Assembly: GCA_000621405.1 (NCBI GenBank)
Contig: JHYK01000015.1
Coordinates: forward strand, 17,511-81,510
Direction: 5' to 3'
Length of the DNA stretch: 64,000 nt
Source of the DNA: Lachnospiraceae bacterium AC3007
GTDB lineage: Bacteria; Bacillota; Clostridia; Lachnospirales; Lachnospiraceae
The notes under the pieces were generated by a model. That model searched no databases. It was not told the origin of the DNA and worked only from the letters and a program-made list of their open reading frames with translations. The first letter of the stretch is position 1, and each line of letters starts with the position of its first letter. The position numbers and the translations under genes are program-made. This document shows positions 6,930 to 15,597 of this stretch, one piece after another.

Positions 6930-8557
6930 AGGAATACAGGATCCCGACAGGTCTGGCTGCCATACAGTGGATCATATGGCAGGCGGCCGGTATAGGAAAA
7001 AGCTATCTGGAATATGACATACACAGGCCTTATGTATGGGTGCAGAAGGGCTGCTTTCTTTTGCTTCTGATCTATGCCTGGTGCTTTGCTTTCTACGTAT
7101 TCCGCAATGTTCGCTCGGGAAATAAGATCGTAAAAAGGGGCCTTCAGATCTTTGTCATCTACATGTCCATATTATCCCTGATACTTGTCCTGCTCTGGCC
7201 CGGCACATGGAGCTGGGATGACATAGGGGTGCTTGCGAGCGCGAGGTATTATGACGTGCTTCCCTGGCAGCATTCCATGTCTTCTTTTTTTCATAACCTC
7301 TTCCTGCAGCTGATACCAAGGCCGGGAGGACTGATCCTCGTGCAGCTTGTCATAGCTGCGGTGATAGTGTCCTACGCCCTTGCGGAAGCGGAGGATGTTT
7401 TTTTTGCAGGACGATATCTTACGGGATCTGCGATTGCGGATGCCCTCATCAAACTGATACCTTTCCTGCTGCCGCCCGTGATCCTGTACCAGTACTCGGG
7501 ATTCAGGATGGGACTGTATATATATCTGGAGATCTTCGTCATGGCCTTTATCCTGTGCATGCTGAAGAAGCCGAATGATATAAGTCTTCCGATGCTCTTC
7601 ATCTTCGGACTTGTATCGGGCATCATATCTATATGGAGAAGCGAGGGTTTTCTCTATGCACCTGCGGTCGCGGCGATCATTCTCACACAGAAAAAAAACA
7701 GCCTCGTATTAAAGAAAAAACTTTTCACACTCGCAGTTCTTTTTGTTTCGATGTTTGCCATGTCTTCTTTCCATAAAGCAAAGCTCGGCAACAGCGACTA
7801 CTCGGTTGTTACTTTCTTAAGACCTCTTGCCGAGGTCGTTAGAGCTGCAGATCCCGTGAAGGATGCGGACCTTCTTGAGGATATAGAACAGGTGGTGCAT
7901 ACGGACGTGATCCTTGAGAATCCCGGCGTGGACGGAGAGAATCTGCTCTGGAAGCATGATCTTGAGATAACCGAATATACTCCCGAGGAATACAGCGCTT
8001 TCATGAAGGCATTTGCGGGACTGTGCATGAGATATCCGAAGGCTTTCGCTAAGGAGAGGATCAAGGTATTCATCGATACTTCCGCGATACATGGCAGGAC
8101 CAATCCCACCAATGTGATGGACACATATAACCTTTTTGATCCGCAGGAGATGAATACGAATCAGGAGGAGTTCAATGAATGGGACATCAGCTTCAACAGG
8201 CCGGTGTCGGAGGAGCTGAGAAGGAAGGCGATACTGTTCCTTGCGTGCTTAAGATCTGATTTCTCTGAGCGTATAACCTACAGGCTCGTATGGGATACGA
8301 TCATCCCGATTATGGTCATTGCGGCTGCCTGGATATGGCTGCTTGTAAAGAAGAGATGGAGGGCGCTCATTGCTTTTTCTGCGGTGGCCTTCAGACTTCC
8401 TATTGTGTTCCTCACGGCGCCGGCTACGTGGACGATGTATTATCTGTCGTTTTACCTGACAGGGTATGTGATACTGGATCTTGTTGTGACAGGAATATTA
8501 GGCAGGATTATCAATATGTCGAAGCATGAGGTACATGCCGACGGGCTTAAGCGCTGA
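6926..8557 (+). CDS. Large multi-pass membrane protein, DUF6020/GT-C-like
   Basis: 543 residues with about 11-13 predicted helices and a large hydrophilic loop around 290-430. After the second or third helix the segment GTWSWDDIGV carries paired Asp residues, as in the first outer loop of GT-C type glycosyltransferases that use polyprenyl-phosphate sugars. The coupled GT2 gene upstream (ATGA overlap) supports a role in moving or adding sugars at the outer membrane face. The last 12 codons and the stop lie in the left arm of a palindromic repeat (8518-8603), so the C-terminal tail was probably supplied by the repeat. The GT-C assignment is an inference. Confidence 0.7.
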   Translation: MKEYRIPTGLAAIQWIIWQAAGIGKSYLEYDIHRPYVWVQKGCFLLLLIYAWCFAFYVFRNVRSGNKIVKRGLQIFVIYMSILSLILVLLWPGTWSWDDIGVLASARYYDVLPWQHSMSSFFHNLFLQLIPRPGGLILVQLVIAAVIVSYALAEAEDVFFAGRYLTGSAIADALIKLIPFLLPPVILYQYSGFRMGLYIYLEIFVMAFILCMLKKPNDISLPMLFIFGLVSGIISIWRSEGFLYAPAVAAIILTQKKNSLVLKKKLFTLAVLFVSMFAMSSFHKAKLGNSDYSVVTFLRPLAEVVRAADPVKDADLLEDIEQVVHTDVILENPGVDGENLLWKHDLEITEYTPEEYSAFMKAFAGLCMRYPKAFAKERIKVFIDTSAIHGRTNPTNVMDTYNLFDPQEMNTNQEEFNEWDISFNRPVSEELRRKAILFLACLRSDFSERITYRLVWDTIIPIMVIAAAWIWLLVKKRWRALIAFSAVAFRLPIVFLTAPATWTMYYLSFYLTGYVILDLVVTGILGRIINMSKHEVHADGLKR

Positions 8558-8690
8558 AAAGATGCGCAAATGCGCCCGTCAGGCATGCACCTCATGCTTC
8601 GACTTACGAATTGCATAAGATGCGCAAATGCGCCCGCCTGACCGGTATATGTTTTCTCAGTTACCGCAAATGCGCCGGGTTTACCGGTAA
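8518..8690 (+). repeat. Palindromic repeat family B
   Basis: The left arm GTCGAAGCATGAGGT-CATGCC-ACGGG (8518-8545) is matched by the right arm CCCGT-GGCATG-ACCTCATGCTTCGAC (8575-8603) around GATGCGCAAATGCGCCC. A second core copy AGATGCGCAAATGCGCCCG follows at 8619-8637, and a third partial copy CGCAAATGCGCC lies inside a TTACC...GGTAA inverted repeat (8661-8690). The same arms recur at 49076-49329. The left arm is inside the upstream coding region. Confidence 0.8.
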
Positions 8691-8708
8691 TACAGGATTT
8701 GGTATAAT
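8680..8708 (+). promoter_or_regulatory. Promoter of the rml/glycan export cluster
   Basis: TTTACC (8680-8685), a 17-base spacer and TATAAT (8703-8708) with an extended TGG. The start would fall near 8715, about 34 bases before rmlB and upstream of its AAGGAGAGG ribosome site. The -35 box lies in the last repeat copy. Confidence 0.65.
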
Positions 8709-8748
8709 TATAAGGTTATTTTAGTCATATATAGAAAAAGGAGAGGCG

Positions 8749-9825
8749 ATGCGCAATTATCTCGTGACCGGCGGCGCCGGTTTCATTGGTTCCAACTTCA
8801 TCCACTATATGTTCCGCAAGCATGAGGACATAAGGATAATCAACGTGGATTCACTTACGTATGCAGGTAATCTCGGCAACCTTGAGGCTGTAAAGGACAG
8901 AGATGATTATACTTTCATCAAAGCCGATATCAGGGACAAGGAAGCTATAGAGAAGATATTCAGCGAGAATGATATAGACGTGGTGGTGCACTTTGCTGCG
9001 GAGAGTCATGTGGACCGTTCGATAGTCAATCCGGAAGTCTTCGTAGAGACAAACGTGCTGGGCACGGCAGTCCTTCTTAATGCCGCCAAGGCTGCATGGG
9101 AGAATGAGGACGGGTCTTTTAAGGAGGGCAAGAAATTCCTTCACGTATCTACCGACGAGGTATACGGATCTCTCTCGGATCCTTCCGATTATTTCTATGA
9201 GACGACGCCGTACGATCCCCACTCGCCGTATTCAGCGAGCAAGGCATCGGCAGATCTGCTCGTGAAGGCATATATCGATACGTATCACTTCCCGGCAAAC
9301 ATGACCAACTGCTCGAACAACTACGGCCCTTACCAGTTCCCCGAGAAGCTGATACCTCTCATGATCAACAATGCACTGTCCGGCAAGAAGCTTCCGGTAT
9401 ACGGAGACGGTAAGAATGTGCGTGACTGGCTCTATGTGGACGACCACTGCAAGGGCATAGACATGGTCATAGATAAGGGCGTCATGGGTGAGAAGTACAA
9501 TATAGGCGGACATAACGAGCGCGAGAATATCCAGATAGTGAAGACGATCATAAAGACGCTTCAGGAGATCCTTCCGGATGACGATCCGAGGAAGAAGGGT
9601 ATCTCAGAGGATCTCATCACCTATGTGGAGGACAGGAAGGGACATGACAGAAGATACGCCATAGCGCCCGATAAGATAAGCCGTGAGCTCGGATGGCTTC
9701 CCGATACGAAGTTCGAGGATGGCATAAAGCTTACGATCAAATGGTACCTTGAGCACAAGGACTGGATGGACAACATCACATCAGGTGATTATCAGGAATA
9801 CTACAAGAGGATGTACAAAGTATGA
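8749..9825 (+). CDS. rmlB: dTDP-glucose 4,6-dehydratase
   Basis: 358 residues, typical for RmlB. The Rossmann NAD motif is [11 protein letters not shown] (about 7-17). The family signature [12 protein letters not shown] lies near 83. STDEVYGSL has the Thr-Asp-Glu catalytic triad residues, and YSASKASAD has the YxxxK pair. [15 protein letters not shown] is highly conserved in RmlB. It converts dTDP-glucose to dTDP-4-keto-6-deoxyglucose, the second step to dTDP-rhamnose. The start is supported by AAGGAGAGG. The stop overlaps rmlA (ATGA). Confidence 0.96.
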   Translation: MRNYLVTGGAGFIGSNFIHYMFRKHEDIRIINVDSLTYAGNLGNLEAVKDRDDYTFIKADIRDKEAIEKIFSENDIDVVVHFAAESHVDRSIVNPEVFVETNVLGTAVLLNAAKAAWENEDGSFKEGKKFLHVSTDEVYGSLSDPSDYFYETTPYDPHSPYSASKASADLLVKAYIDTYHFPANMTNCSNNYGPYQFPEKLIPLMINNALSGKKLPVYGDGKNVRDWLYVDDHCKGIDMVIDKGVMGEKYNIGGHNERENIQIVKTIIKTLQEILPDDDPRKKGISEDLITYVEDRKGHDRRYAIAPDKISRELGWLPDTKFEDGIKLTIKWYLEHKDWMDNITSGDYQEYYKRMYKV

Positions 9826-10691
9826 AGGGAATAATCCTTGCCGGAGGATCCGGCACAAGACTGTATCCGCTCACCAAGGCTGTCAGCAAGCAGATGATGC
9901 CTGTGTATGACAAGCCCATGATCTACTATCCCCTGTCGACACTGATGCTGGCCGGGATCAGGCAGATCCTTATAATCTCCACTCCGAGAGACCTTCCCGG
10001 ATTCAAAGAGCTCTTCGGGGACGGATCCCAGCTCGGACTTGAGATGCATTACGCCGTGCAGGAAGAGCCGAGAGGCCTTGCCGATGCATTCATCATCGGA
10101 GAATCCTTCATAGGCGACGACAATGTGGCGATGGTACTCGGAGACAATATCTTCTACGGCCAGAGCTTTTCAAAGACATTAAGGGCAGCGTCGGAGAGAA
10201 AGAAGGGCGCCACCATATTCGGATACTATGTCAAGGATCCTTCAGAGTACGGCGTAGTGGAATTCGATGAGGACGGAAAGGCCATATCCATAGAGGAGAA
10301 GCCCGAACATCCCAAGAGCAATTATGCGGTGCCCGGTCTTTATTTCTATGATAACGACGTGGTGAATATAGCGAAGAATGTAAAGCCCTCCGCAAGGGGA
10401 GAGATAGAGATCACTTCGGTGAACAACGAATACTTAAGAAGGGGAGATCTCTATGTCGAGACTCTGGGCCGCGGATTTGCATGGCTCGATACAGGATCTC
10501 ACGACATGCTCCTCGATGCGGCTGATTTTGTATCGGCCTTTCAGAAGAGGCAGGGGCTCTATATCTCCTGCATAGAGGAGATAGCGTTCAAGAAGGGATA
10601 TATCGACAGAGAGCAGCTCCTTGCTCTGTCGGAGCCTCTGGCCAAGACTGCTTACGGACAGTATCTTAAGGATATTGCGAACGGACTGTAG
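9822..10691 (+). CDS. rmlA: Glucose-1-phosphate thymidylyltransferase
   Basis: 289 residues, matching the standard length of the short RmlA. The nucleotide-binding signature [16 protein letters not shown] is at the N-terminus, then [28 protein letters not shown] carries the metal-binding Asp, and [20 protein letters not shown] is the sugar-phosphate site. It makes dTDP-glucose from dTTP and glucose-1-phosphate, the first step of the rhamnose donor pathway, and is normally feedback-inhibited by dTDP-rhamnose. It is coupled to rmlB by a 4-base overlap. About 110 bases without a gene follow before the GH25 gene. Confidence 0.96.
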   Translation: MKGIILAGGSGTRLYPLTKAVSKQMMPVYDKPMIYYPLSTLMLAGIRQILIISTPRDLPGFKELFGDGSQLGLEMHYAVQEEPRGLADAFIIGESFIGDDNVAMVLGDNIFYGQSFSKTLRAASERKKGATIFGYYVKDPSEYGVVEFDEDGKAISIEEKPEHPKSNYAVPGLYFYDNDVVNIAKNVKPSARGEIEITSVNNEYLRRGDLYVETLGRGFAWLDTGSHDMLLDAADFVSAFQKRQGLYISCIEEIAFKKGYIDREQLLALSEPLAKTAYGQYLKDIANGL

Positions 10692-10805
10692 GCCGGCACA
10701 GGGGATCAGTGGAGCGTCAGACAGCGAAAGCGGCGCTGAAGCCTGGTTCAGGCGGCGCAAAAGCAGAGCGGGATCGAAGTTTGGCAGATGAAGGCAGGAT
10801 GAAGG

Positions 10806-12137
10806 ATGGAGCATAATAAACGCAGGATATGGCTCATTCCTGCCGCGATAATAGGATTTAACTGTCTTGCTTTTTTATGCATACTCTTCATCAGTTTCAA
10901 CCGCAAAAACAACTCTCCTTCAGAGGCGGCTGCAGCCTCGACGGAAGCGGCGGAAGAAGCGCTGACGGGAGAGACACTTACGGAAGAAGCGGGGGAGACA
11001 CATGATCCTGAAGCCGGGACTGTCTCTCTGTCCGATGAGGATATCAGGGATCTTGCAGGGCAGGATGCAGAGGATGATCTGCTGTTGCAGGATCAGGGCA
11101 GCGGATATGTACTGCTGCTCACATCGAGCGAGTCGGACCTTGATATACAGATAGTTGACAGCGCCGGACAGTATGCCTCGGGCATGGATTGGAAGGCATC
11201 GGTCGGGATGCTGAGCGAGGACGGCACTTCGTACGAAGACGAATTTGAGGCCTACGACGAAGACCGTGACGGCGTCATATATCTGGACGAAATGACCGCA
11301 GGGACATATGACGTGACCGTGGACAACGGTTCCGGGATAGTGGAATCATCCACGATAACCGTCAAGCCCAGGATAAAATACAAAGAATCTTCCGGGATAC
11401 GGAGCATAGTAATGCAGGAGAAGGACATCGACGCAACTGTCGAGGATACCGGATCCACTCCCGAAGTAAAGGAAGAAGAGGCCATAAGCGAGGGCGAGGG
11501 AACATCGGCGACAACGGCGATAAACCTCCCGCAGGGGTCGCTGGGCATAGATGTATCAAAATATAACAAGGACATAGACTGGGCGAAGGTTAAGGCTTCA
11601 GGCATAGAATTTGCGATAATAAGAGCCGGATACCGCGGATCCAGCAGCGGAGTGCTCGTTGAGGATCCTTACTTCAGACAGAATCTCGCCGGAGCGAAGG
11701 CAGCGGGGGTGAAGATAGGAGTATATTTCTTTACTCAGGCCGTGACAGTCGACGAGGCAAGAGAAGAGGCGGAAGCCGTGGCGTCACTCGTCAATGCATC
11801 CGATCTGGAATTCCCGGTGTTCCTGGATGTGGAGAGCTCCGGCAATGCGAACGGAGGAAGGGCAGACGGGCTTGATACGGAAGCAAGGACCGAGATCGTA
11901 AGAACCTTCTGCGCATCCTGCGAGGAGCTTGGATACAGGGCCGGCGTCTACGCCAATAAGACCTGGATGACGAAGAAGCTTGATATGAGCCGGCTGGCGC
12001 CGTATACCAAGTGGCTTGCGCAGTATCGCGCCGGCGGCCCCACATATGACGGCGAGTACAGCATATGGCAGTATACGTCGAGCGGTGCAGTAGACGGCAT
12101 AACCGGCCGAGTGGATCTCGACGTGTTTATACAGTAA
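10806..12137 (+). CDS. Membrane-anchored GH25 muramidase (lysozyme family)
   Basis: 443 residues. A signal-anchor helix is at about 8-30, followed by an Ala/Glu-rich linker. Residues about 90-200 form a beta-rich Ig-like region. The catalytic GH25 domain is at about 240-443: LGIDVSKYNKDIDWAKVK, FAIIRAGYRG, FPVFLDVE with the Asp-x-Glu acid pair, and IWQYTSSGAVDGI...DLDVF at the end. GH25 enzymes cut the beta-1,4 bond between N-acetylmuramic acid and N-acetylglucosamine. Its place between rmlA and rmlC suggests it opens peptidoglycan for glycan attachment or export rather than acting as a phage lysin; there are no phage genes nearby. Confidence 0.92.
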   Translation: MEHNKRRIWLIPAAIIGFNCLAFLCILFISFNRKNNSPSEAAAASTEAAEEALTGETLTEEAGETHDPEAGTVSLSDEDIRDLAGQDAEDDLLLQDQGSGYVLLLTSSESDLDIQIVDSAGQYASGMDWKASVGMLSEDGTSYEDEFEAYDEDRDGVIYLDEMTAGTYDVTVDNGSGIVESSTITVKPRIKYKESSGIRSIVMQEKDIDATVEDTGSTPEVKEEEAISEGEGTSATTAINLPQGSLGIDVSKYNKDIDWAKVKASGIEFAIIRAGYRGSSSGVLVEDPYFRQNLAGAKAAGVKIGVYFFTQAVTVDEAREEAEAVASLVNASDLEFPVFLDVESSGNANGGRADGLDTEARTEIVRTFCASCEELGYRAGVYANKTWMTKKLDMSRLAPYTKWLAQYRAGGPTYDGEYSIWQYTSSGAVDGITGRVDLDVFIQ

Positions 12138-12155
12138 AAAGGCTTGCGGATGATA

Positions 12156-12320
12156 TATGCTTTTCGAAGCATAAAGCACAACTCACTTAATGAGAGCGAG
12201 CAAGTAGGAGAACGATGTTTCACGCGAGGGTGGGCTGGGCCCCACCCGTTGCGTGTATTGAGTTCGACTGCAGTACTTGCGCAGCAAGTACCACGCAGCG
12301 AAGCTCGAATTTAGTGAGTA
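12156..12320 (+). repeat. Cluster of nested hairpins before rmlC
   Basis: No gene is supported between 12138 and 12501. TATGCTT-TTCG-AAGCATA (12156-12173) is a perfect 7-bp hairpin. CACGC..GGGTGGG-CTGGGC-CCCACCC..GCGTG (12221-12255) is a two-part stem. GTACTTGC-GCA-GCAAGTAC follows near 12273. ACTCACT (12181-12187) pairs with AGTGAGT (12313-12319), enclosing the whole block. It looks like a mobile palindromic element or a structured leader. Confidence 0.6.
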
Positions 12321-12329
12321 TGTAGCGCG

Positions 12330-12474
12330 AAGAAAAACATATATCATCCAAGAGCCGTACGGATTGCAACGAAAAACATATATCATCCACGAGCCGTACG
12401 GATTGCTACGAAAAATAAATATCCGACGAGCCGTACGGATTGCTACGAAAAATATATATCCGGCGAGCCCGGAC
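12330..12474 (+). repeat. Tandem repeat, four units of about 37-40 bases
   Basis: The units share GAGCCGTACGGATTGC, then TACGAAAAA and TATATC. The first two units include ATCATCCA and the last two CCGACGAG-type variants; the fourth is shortened and ends in GAGCCCGGAC. The CGGATTGC core is the reverse complement of the GCAATCCG core seen in hairpins at 14183 and 38280. Units decay toward rmlC. It is not CRISPR-like because there are no unique spacers of constant length. Confidence 0.75.
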
Positions 12475-12501
12475 AATATCAAATATACAAGGAGTGAAAA
12501 A

Positions 12502-13062
12502 TTGGGAAAGATAAGTGTAGAGACATGTGAGATCGAAGGGCTGAAGGTAATAACCCCGCAGGTTTTTGGCGACGAGCGCGGATACTTCATGGAGACATAT
12601 AGCCACAGAGATTTCAGCGAGGCAGGCATACCGCATGTCTTCGTGCAGGACAATCAGAGCTCGAGCACGAAGGGCGTGCTGCGCGGACTTCACTTTCAGA
12701 TAGACCATCCTCAGGACAAGCTCGTAAGAGTGGTGAGAGGAGAGGTCTTCGATGTGGCGGTGGATCTGCGCGAAGGTTCTTCGACCTTTGGCAGATGGTT
12801 CGGCGTGACACTGTCCGAGCAGAATAAGAAGCAGTTCTTTATCCCCAAGGGCTTTGCGCACGGATTTCTGGTGCTGTCGGACCTTGCGGAATTCTGCTAT
12901 AAATGCACTGATTTCTATCATCCCGGCGATGAGGGCGGACTTCCCTATGACGACAGGGACATAGGCATAGAGTGGCCCGATGCCGGCAAACTCAACATCA
13001 ACGACAGAGACAGGGGATGGAAGTCCTTTGCTGACTACAAGGCATCCCGCGGCCTGGCATGA
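12502..13062 (+). CDS. rmlC: dTDP-4-dehydrorhamnose 3,5-epimerase
   Basis: 186 residues from a TTG start. TTG at 12502 is chosen because GGAG (12491-12494) sits 7 bases before it, and because the in-frame extension upstream only translates the tandem repeats. The cupin fold signature is clear: QVFGDERGYFMETY, HVFVQDNQSSSTKGVLRGLHFQ with the catalytic His, DLREGSSTFG, and IPKGFAHGFLVLSDLAEFCYKC. It epimerises C3 and C5 of dTDP-4-keto-6-deoxyglucose. The stop overlaps the export permease start (ATGA). rmlD, the final reductase, is not in the window. Confidence 0.95.
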   Translation: MGKISVETCEIEGLKVITPQVFGDERGYFMETYSHRDFSEAGIPHVFVQDNQSSSTKGVLRGLHFQIDHPQDKLVRVVRGEVFDVAVDLREGSSTFGRWFGVTLSEQNKKQFFIPKGFAHGFLVLSDLAEFCYKCTDFYHPGDEGGLPYDDRDIGIEWPDAGKLNINDRDRGWKSFADYKASRGLA

Positions 13063-14033
13063 CGAAGAAGAGAAAAGTAATAATCGCTGTTGCTGCGCTG
13101 GCAGTCATATGGACTTCGTATATCGTATTCCATCATAATCCGCTGGCTGTACCCGTGCAGGAGATAATAAAGAAATGCATCTCAGTGGCTGTGCTCTGGG
13201 GTGCGTTCGCTGTGTTTGCGGCACTCTACGACAGGATAGTGATCCTTCCGCAGGAACTGTGGGCCAACAGAAAACTCATCTGGAAGCTTTCAAAGAATGA
13301 TTTCAAGGCGAAATATGCCGGATCCTATCTAGGCGTGGTGTGGATCTTCCTGCAGCCCGCCGTGACTGTCATGGTGTACTGGTTTGTCTTTACCATGGGA
13401 GGCAGGGCTCCCGTATCGGACACTCAGGGGTATCCTTTCGTGATATGGCTCATAGTCGGGATAGTGCCCTGGTTTTTCTTCTCGGATGCATGGGGTCAGG
13501 GCACGGGAGCGCTTCTGTCCTATCAGTTCCTGGTCAAGAAGGTCGTGTTCAAGATCAGCATACTTCCCATAATCAAGATCATGTCCGCTCTTTTTATCCA
13601 TGTATTCCTGATAGTGGTGACACTTGTGATACTGCTGCTGAACGGCATATATCCCTGCATTTACTGGATACAGATTTTTTATTTCTCGCTCTGCACCTTC
13701 CTTCTGGTGCTCGGCATATCGTATATCACGTGTTCCATAGTCGTCTTCTTCAGGGATCTCGGACAGATCATAAGCATACTGCTCCAGGTCGGAGTCTGGG
13801 TTACGCCCATCATGTGGGATATCAATAATCTGTCCAGACCGATGCAGATGATATTCAAGCTCAATCCGGTATTCTATCTCGTGGACGGATACAGGATGGC
13901 GCTTTTGGATCATATGTGGTTTTTTGAGCACTTTTATTCAACGGTGTATTTCTGGATATTCACAGTCGCAGCCTTCCTTTTCGGAGCGCTTGTCTTCAAG
14001 CGGCTGAAGGTGCATTTTGCAGACATACTATAA
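13059..14033 (+). CDS. ABC-2 type polysaccharide export permease (Wzm/TagG-like)
   Basis: 324 residues. Two N-terminal helices (about 6-25 and 38-60), unusual for the family, precede the standard permease. The core has LIWKLSKNDFKAKYAGSYLG, the amphipathic interface helix of the Wzm/TagG group, and then six helices. The motif FFRDLGQIISILLQVGVWVTPIMW is characteristic of ABC-2 glycan exporters. With the ATPase encoded next it would flip a completed lipid-linked glycan across the membrane. It overlaps rmlC by 4 bases. A 250-base gap full of hairpins separates it from its ATPase gene, which is unusual for this pair. Confidence 0.93.
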   Translation: MTKKRKVIIAVAALAVIWTSYIVFHHNPLAVPVQEIIKKCISVAVLWGAFAVFAALYDRIVILPQELWANRKLIWKLSKNDFKAKYAGSYLGVVWIFLQPAVTVMVYWFVFTMGGRAPVSDTQGYPFVIWLIVGIVPWFFFSDAWGQGTGALLSYQFLVKKVVFKISILPIIKIMSALFIHVFLIVVTLVILLLNGIYPCIYWIQIFYFSLCTFLLVLGISYITCSIVVFFRDLGQIISILLQVGVWVTPIMWDINNLSRPMQMIFKLNPVFYLVDGYRMALLDHMWFFEHFYSTVYFWIFTVAAFLFGALVFKRLKVHFADIL

Positions 14034-14043
14034 AAGCATTTCC

Positions 14044-14090
14044 GATGGATAGAATGAAATCGTGCTTGCACAGATTTCATTCTATCCATC
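14044..14090 (+). repeat. Perfect 18-bp inverted repeat after the permease gene
   Basis: GATGGATAGAATGAAATC (14044-14061) and its exact complement (14073-14090) enclose 11 bases. After a one-base bulge the stem continues with TTTCC/GGAAA. There is no U-run, so it is not a classical terminator. It may slow RNA decay or modulate the permease-to-ATPase ratio. Confidence 0.8.
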
Positions 14091-14099
14091 CGGAAATCT

Positions 14100-14265
14100 G
14101 ATGTGTATGAGCAAAACAGCGATGCGAAGCAGCGCGATTTGCGAATACACATCCAGGATTGCGAGAGTGTCGAAGACACGGAGCAATCCGTAGCTTTTAA
14201 TTGATTAAGGTATGCAAGCAAAACAGCGGTGCGAAGCAGCTATGCAAGCAATGCGAAGCAGCGAA
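14100..14265 (+). repeat. Nested hairpins with GCAATCCGTAGC core (family C)
   Basis: GATGTGTAT...GCAAA pairs with TTTGC...ATACACATC (about 14100-14154). Then GGATTGC-gaga-GTGTC-GAA-GACAC-gga-GCAATCC (14156-14189) is followed by GTAGCTTTT. Three short copies of GCGAAGCAGC-type sequence follow to 14263. The same core with a different inner stem (GCTGC-GAA-GCAGC) occurs three times after pflB. No gene is seen between 14034 and 14283. Confidence 0.7.
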
Positions 14266-14283
14266 AAAGTAAAATAGAAAGAT

Positions 14284-15597
14284 ATGGAAAACGAAGTAAT
14301 AATAAAAGTAGATCATCTTGATAAGATGTATAAGCTGTACAGCAGACAGCGGGATCGCGTGCGCGATGCGCTGGGGCTTGGGAAGAAGCAGGATCTGTAC
14401 AAAGAACACTACGCCTTAAAGGACGTGTCTCTTGAGGTGCGCCGCGGAGAGACGGTCGGCATCATAGGCACGAACGGCTCCGGAAAATCCACTATCCTCA
14501 AGATAATCACGGGTGTGCTCTCGCCCACCTCCGGTGATGTCGAGATAAACGGCAGGATATCGGCTCTTCTTGAACTCGGAGCCGGATTCAACATGGAGTT
14601 CACGGGGCTTGAAAATGTATACCTTAACGGCACGATGAACGGCTTTTCCGAAGAGGAGATAGATGAAAAGCTCGATGCGATCCTTGATTTTGCAGATATA
14701 GGCGAGTTTGTGCATCAGCAGGTCAAGACCTATTCCTCGGGAATGTTCGTACGTCTTGCTTTTGCGCTTGCGATCAATATAGATCCCGAGATACTCGTGG
14801 TGGATGAGGCGCTCTCCGTCGGAGATGTCTTTTTCCAGAACAAATGCTATCACAAATTCGAGGAATTCAAGAAGGAAGGCAGGACCATCCTTTTTGTATC
14901 GCATGACCTGTCTTCCATAAGCAAATACTGTGACAGGGTGATACTGCTCGATCACGGCAAAAAGATGGCCGAGGGCAGGCCCAAAGAGATCATAGATATG
15001 TACAAGAAGGTCCTCGTGAACCAGACGACATCTGCCATGTCCGGTTCCGAGCGCGTGGGCAAAGACGGGAAGCTTCAGGGATCATTAAACAGGAACGTAA
15101 AAGACGGACTCTGGAAATCCTACATGACGCTCAACCCTTCAAACGACACATACGGCAGCGGGCTTGCCGAGATAGAGGATTTCTGCCTTATCGATAATTC
15201 CGGCAATATGACCAATACCGTGATAAAGGGCGACACATGTTCCGTAAAGGTAAAGGTCAGATTCCATGCTGATATCTCGGAGCCGATAATCGCGGTATCC
15301 ATCAAGAACCGCATGGGAGTCGAGATAACCGGGACGAATACGATGTTTGAGAAGCTGTCCACGGGCGAGTGCAAAGATGGCGATGAGATGACGGCCGTCT
15401 TCACTCAGAGGATGATGCTCCAGGGCGGTGACTATCTGATCTCACTGGGACTCGTGGGTTACAGAGAGGGGAGTTTTACCGTATATCACAGACTGTATGA
15501 TATATTTAACGTGCAGGTCATATCTTCAAAGGATACTGTAGGCTACTACGATATGGATTCAGAGGTGCAATTATTCAAAAATGGAGAAGAAATCTGA
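14284..15597 (+). CDS. ABC export ATPase with C-terminal glycan-recognition domain (Wzt/TagH-like)
   Basis: 437 residues. The N-terminal nucleotide-binding domain (about 1-245) has Walker A GTNGSGKST, signature YSSGMFVRLAFALAI and Walker B EILVVDEAL, followed by SHDLSSISKYCDRVILL. A linker leads to a C-terminal beta-sandwich (about 275-430) of the Wzt-C type, with IEDFCLIDNSGN and MLQGGDYLISLGL. In Gram-negative O9a-type systems this domain recognises the chain-end modification and couples chain completion to export. The next gene is a WbdD-like methyltransferase-kinase, which supports the same logic here. No strong ribosome site is visible. The stop overlaps the next gene by 17 bases. Confidence 0.93.
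   Translation: MENEVIIKVDHLDKMYKLYSRQRDRVRDALGLGKKQDLYKEHYALKDVSLEVRRGETVGIIGTNGSGKSTILKIITGVLSPTSGDVEINGRISALLELGAGFNMEFTGLENVYLNGTMNGFSEEEIDEKLDAILDFADIGEFVHQQVKTYSSGMFVRLAFALAINIDPEILVVDEALSVGDVFFQNKCYHKFEEFKKEGRTILFVSHDLSSISKYCDRVILLDHGKKMAEGRPKEIIDMYKKVLVNQTTSAMSGSERVGKDGKLQGSLNRNVKDGLWKSYMTLNPSNDTYGSGLAEIEDFCLIDNSGNMTNTVIKGDTCSVKVKVRFHADISEPIIAVSIKNRMGVEITGTNTMFEKLSTGECKDGDEMTAVFTQRMMLQGGDYLISLGLVGYREGSFTVYHRLYDIFNVQVISSKDTVGYYDMDSEVQLFKNGEEI

Noticed and set aside
10806..12137. Prophage endolysin
   Set aside because: The GH25 protein has a signal-anchor and Ig-like region and sits in a glycan cluster; no holin or phage structural genes are present.
12330..12474. CRISPR array
   Set aside because: The units are contiguous with decayed copies and no constant-length unique spacers, and no cas gene is near.
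12277..12501. N-terminal extension of rmlC by 75 codons
   Set aside because: The extension translates tandem repeats; the TTG at 12502 has a well-spaced GGAG and matches the family start.
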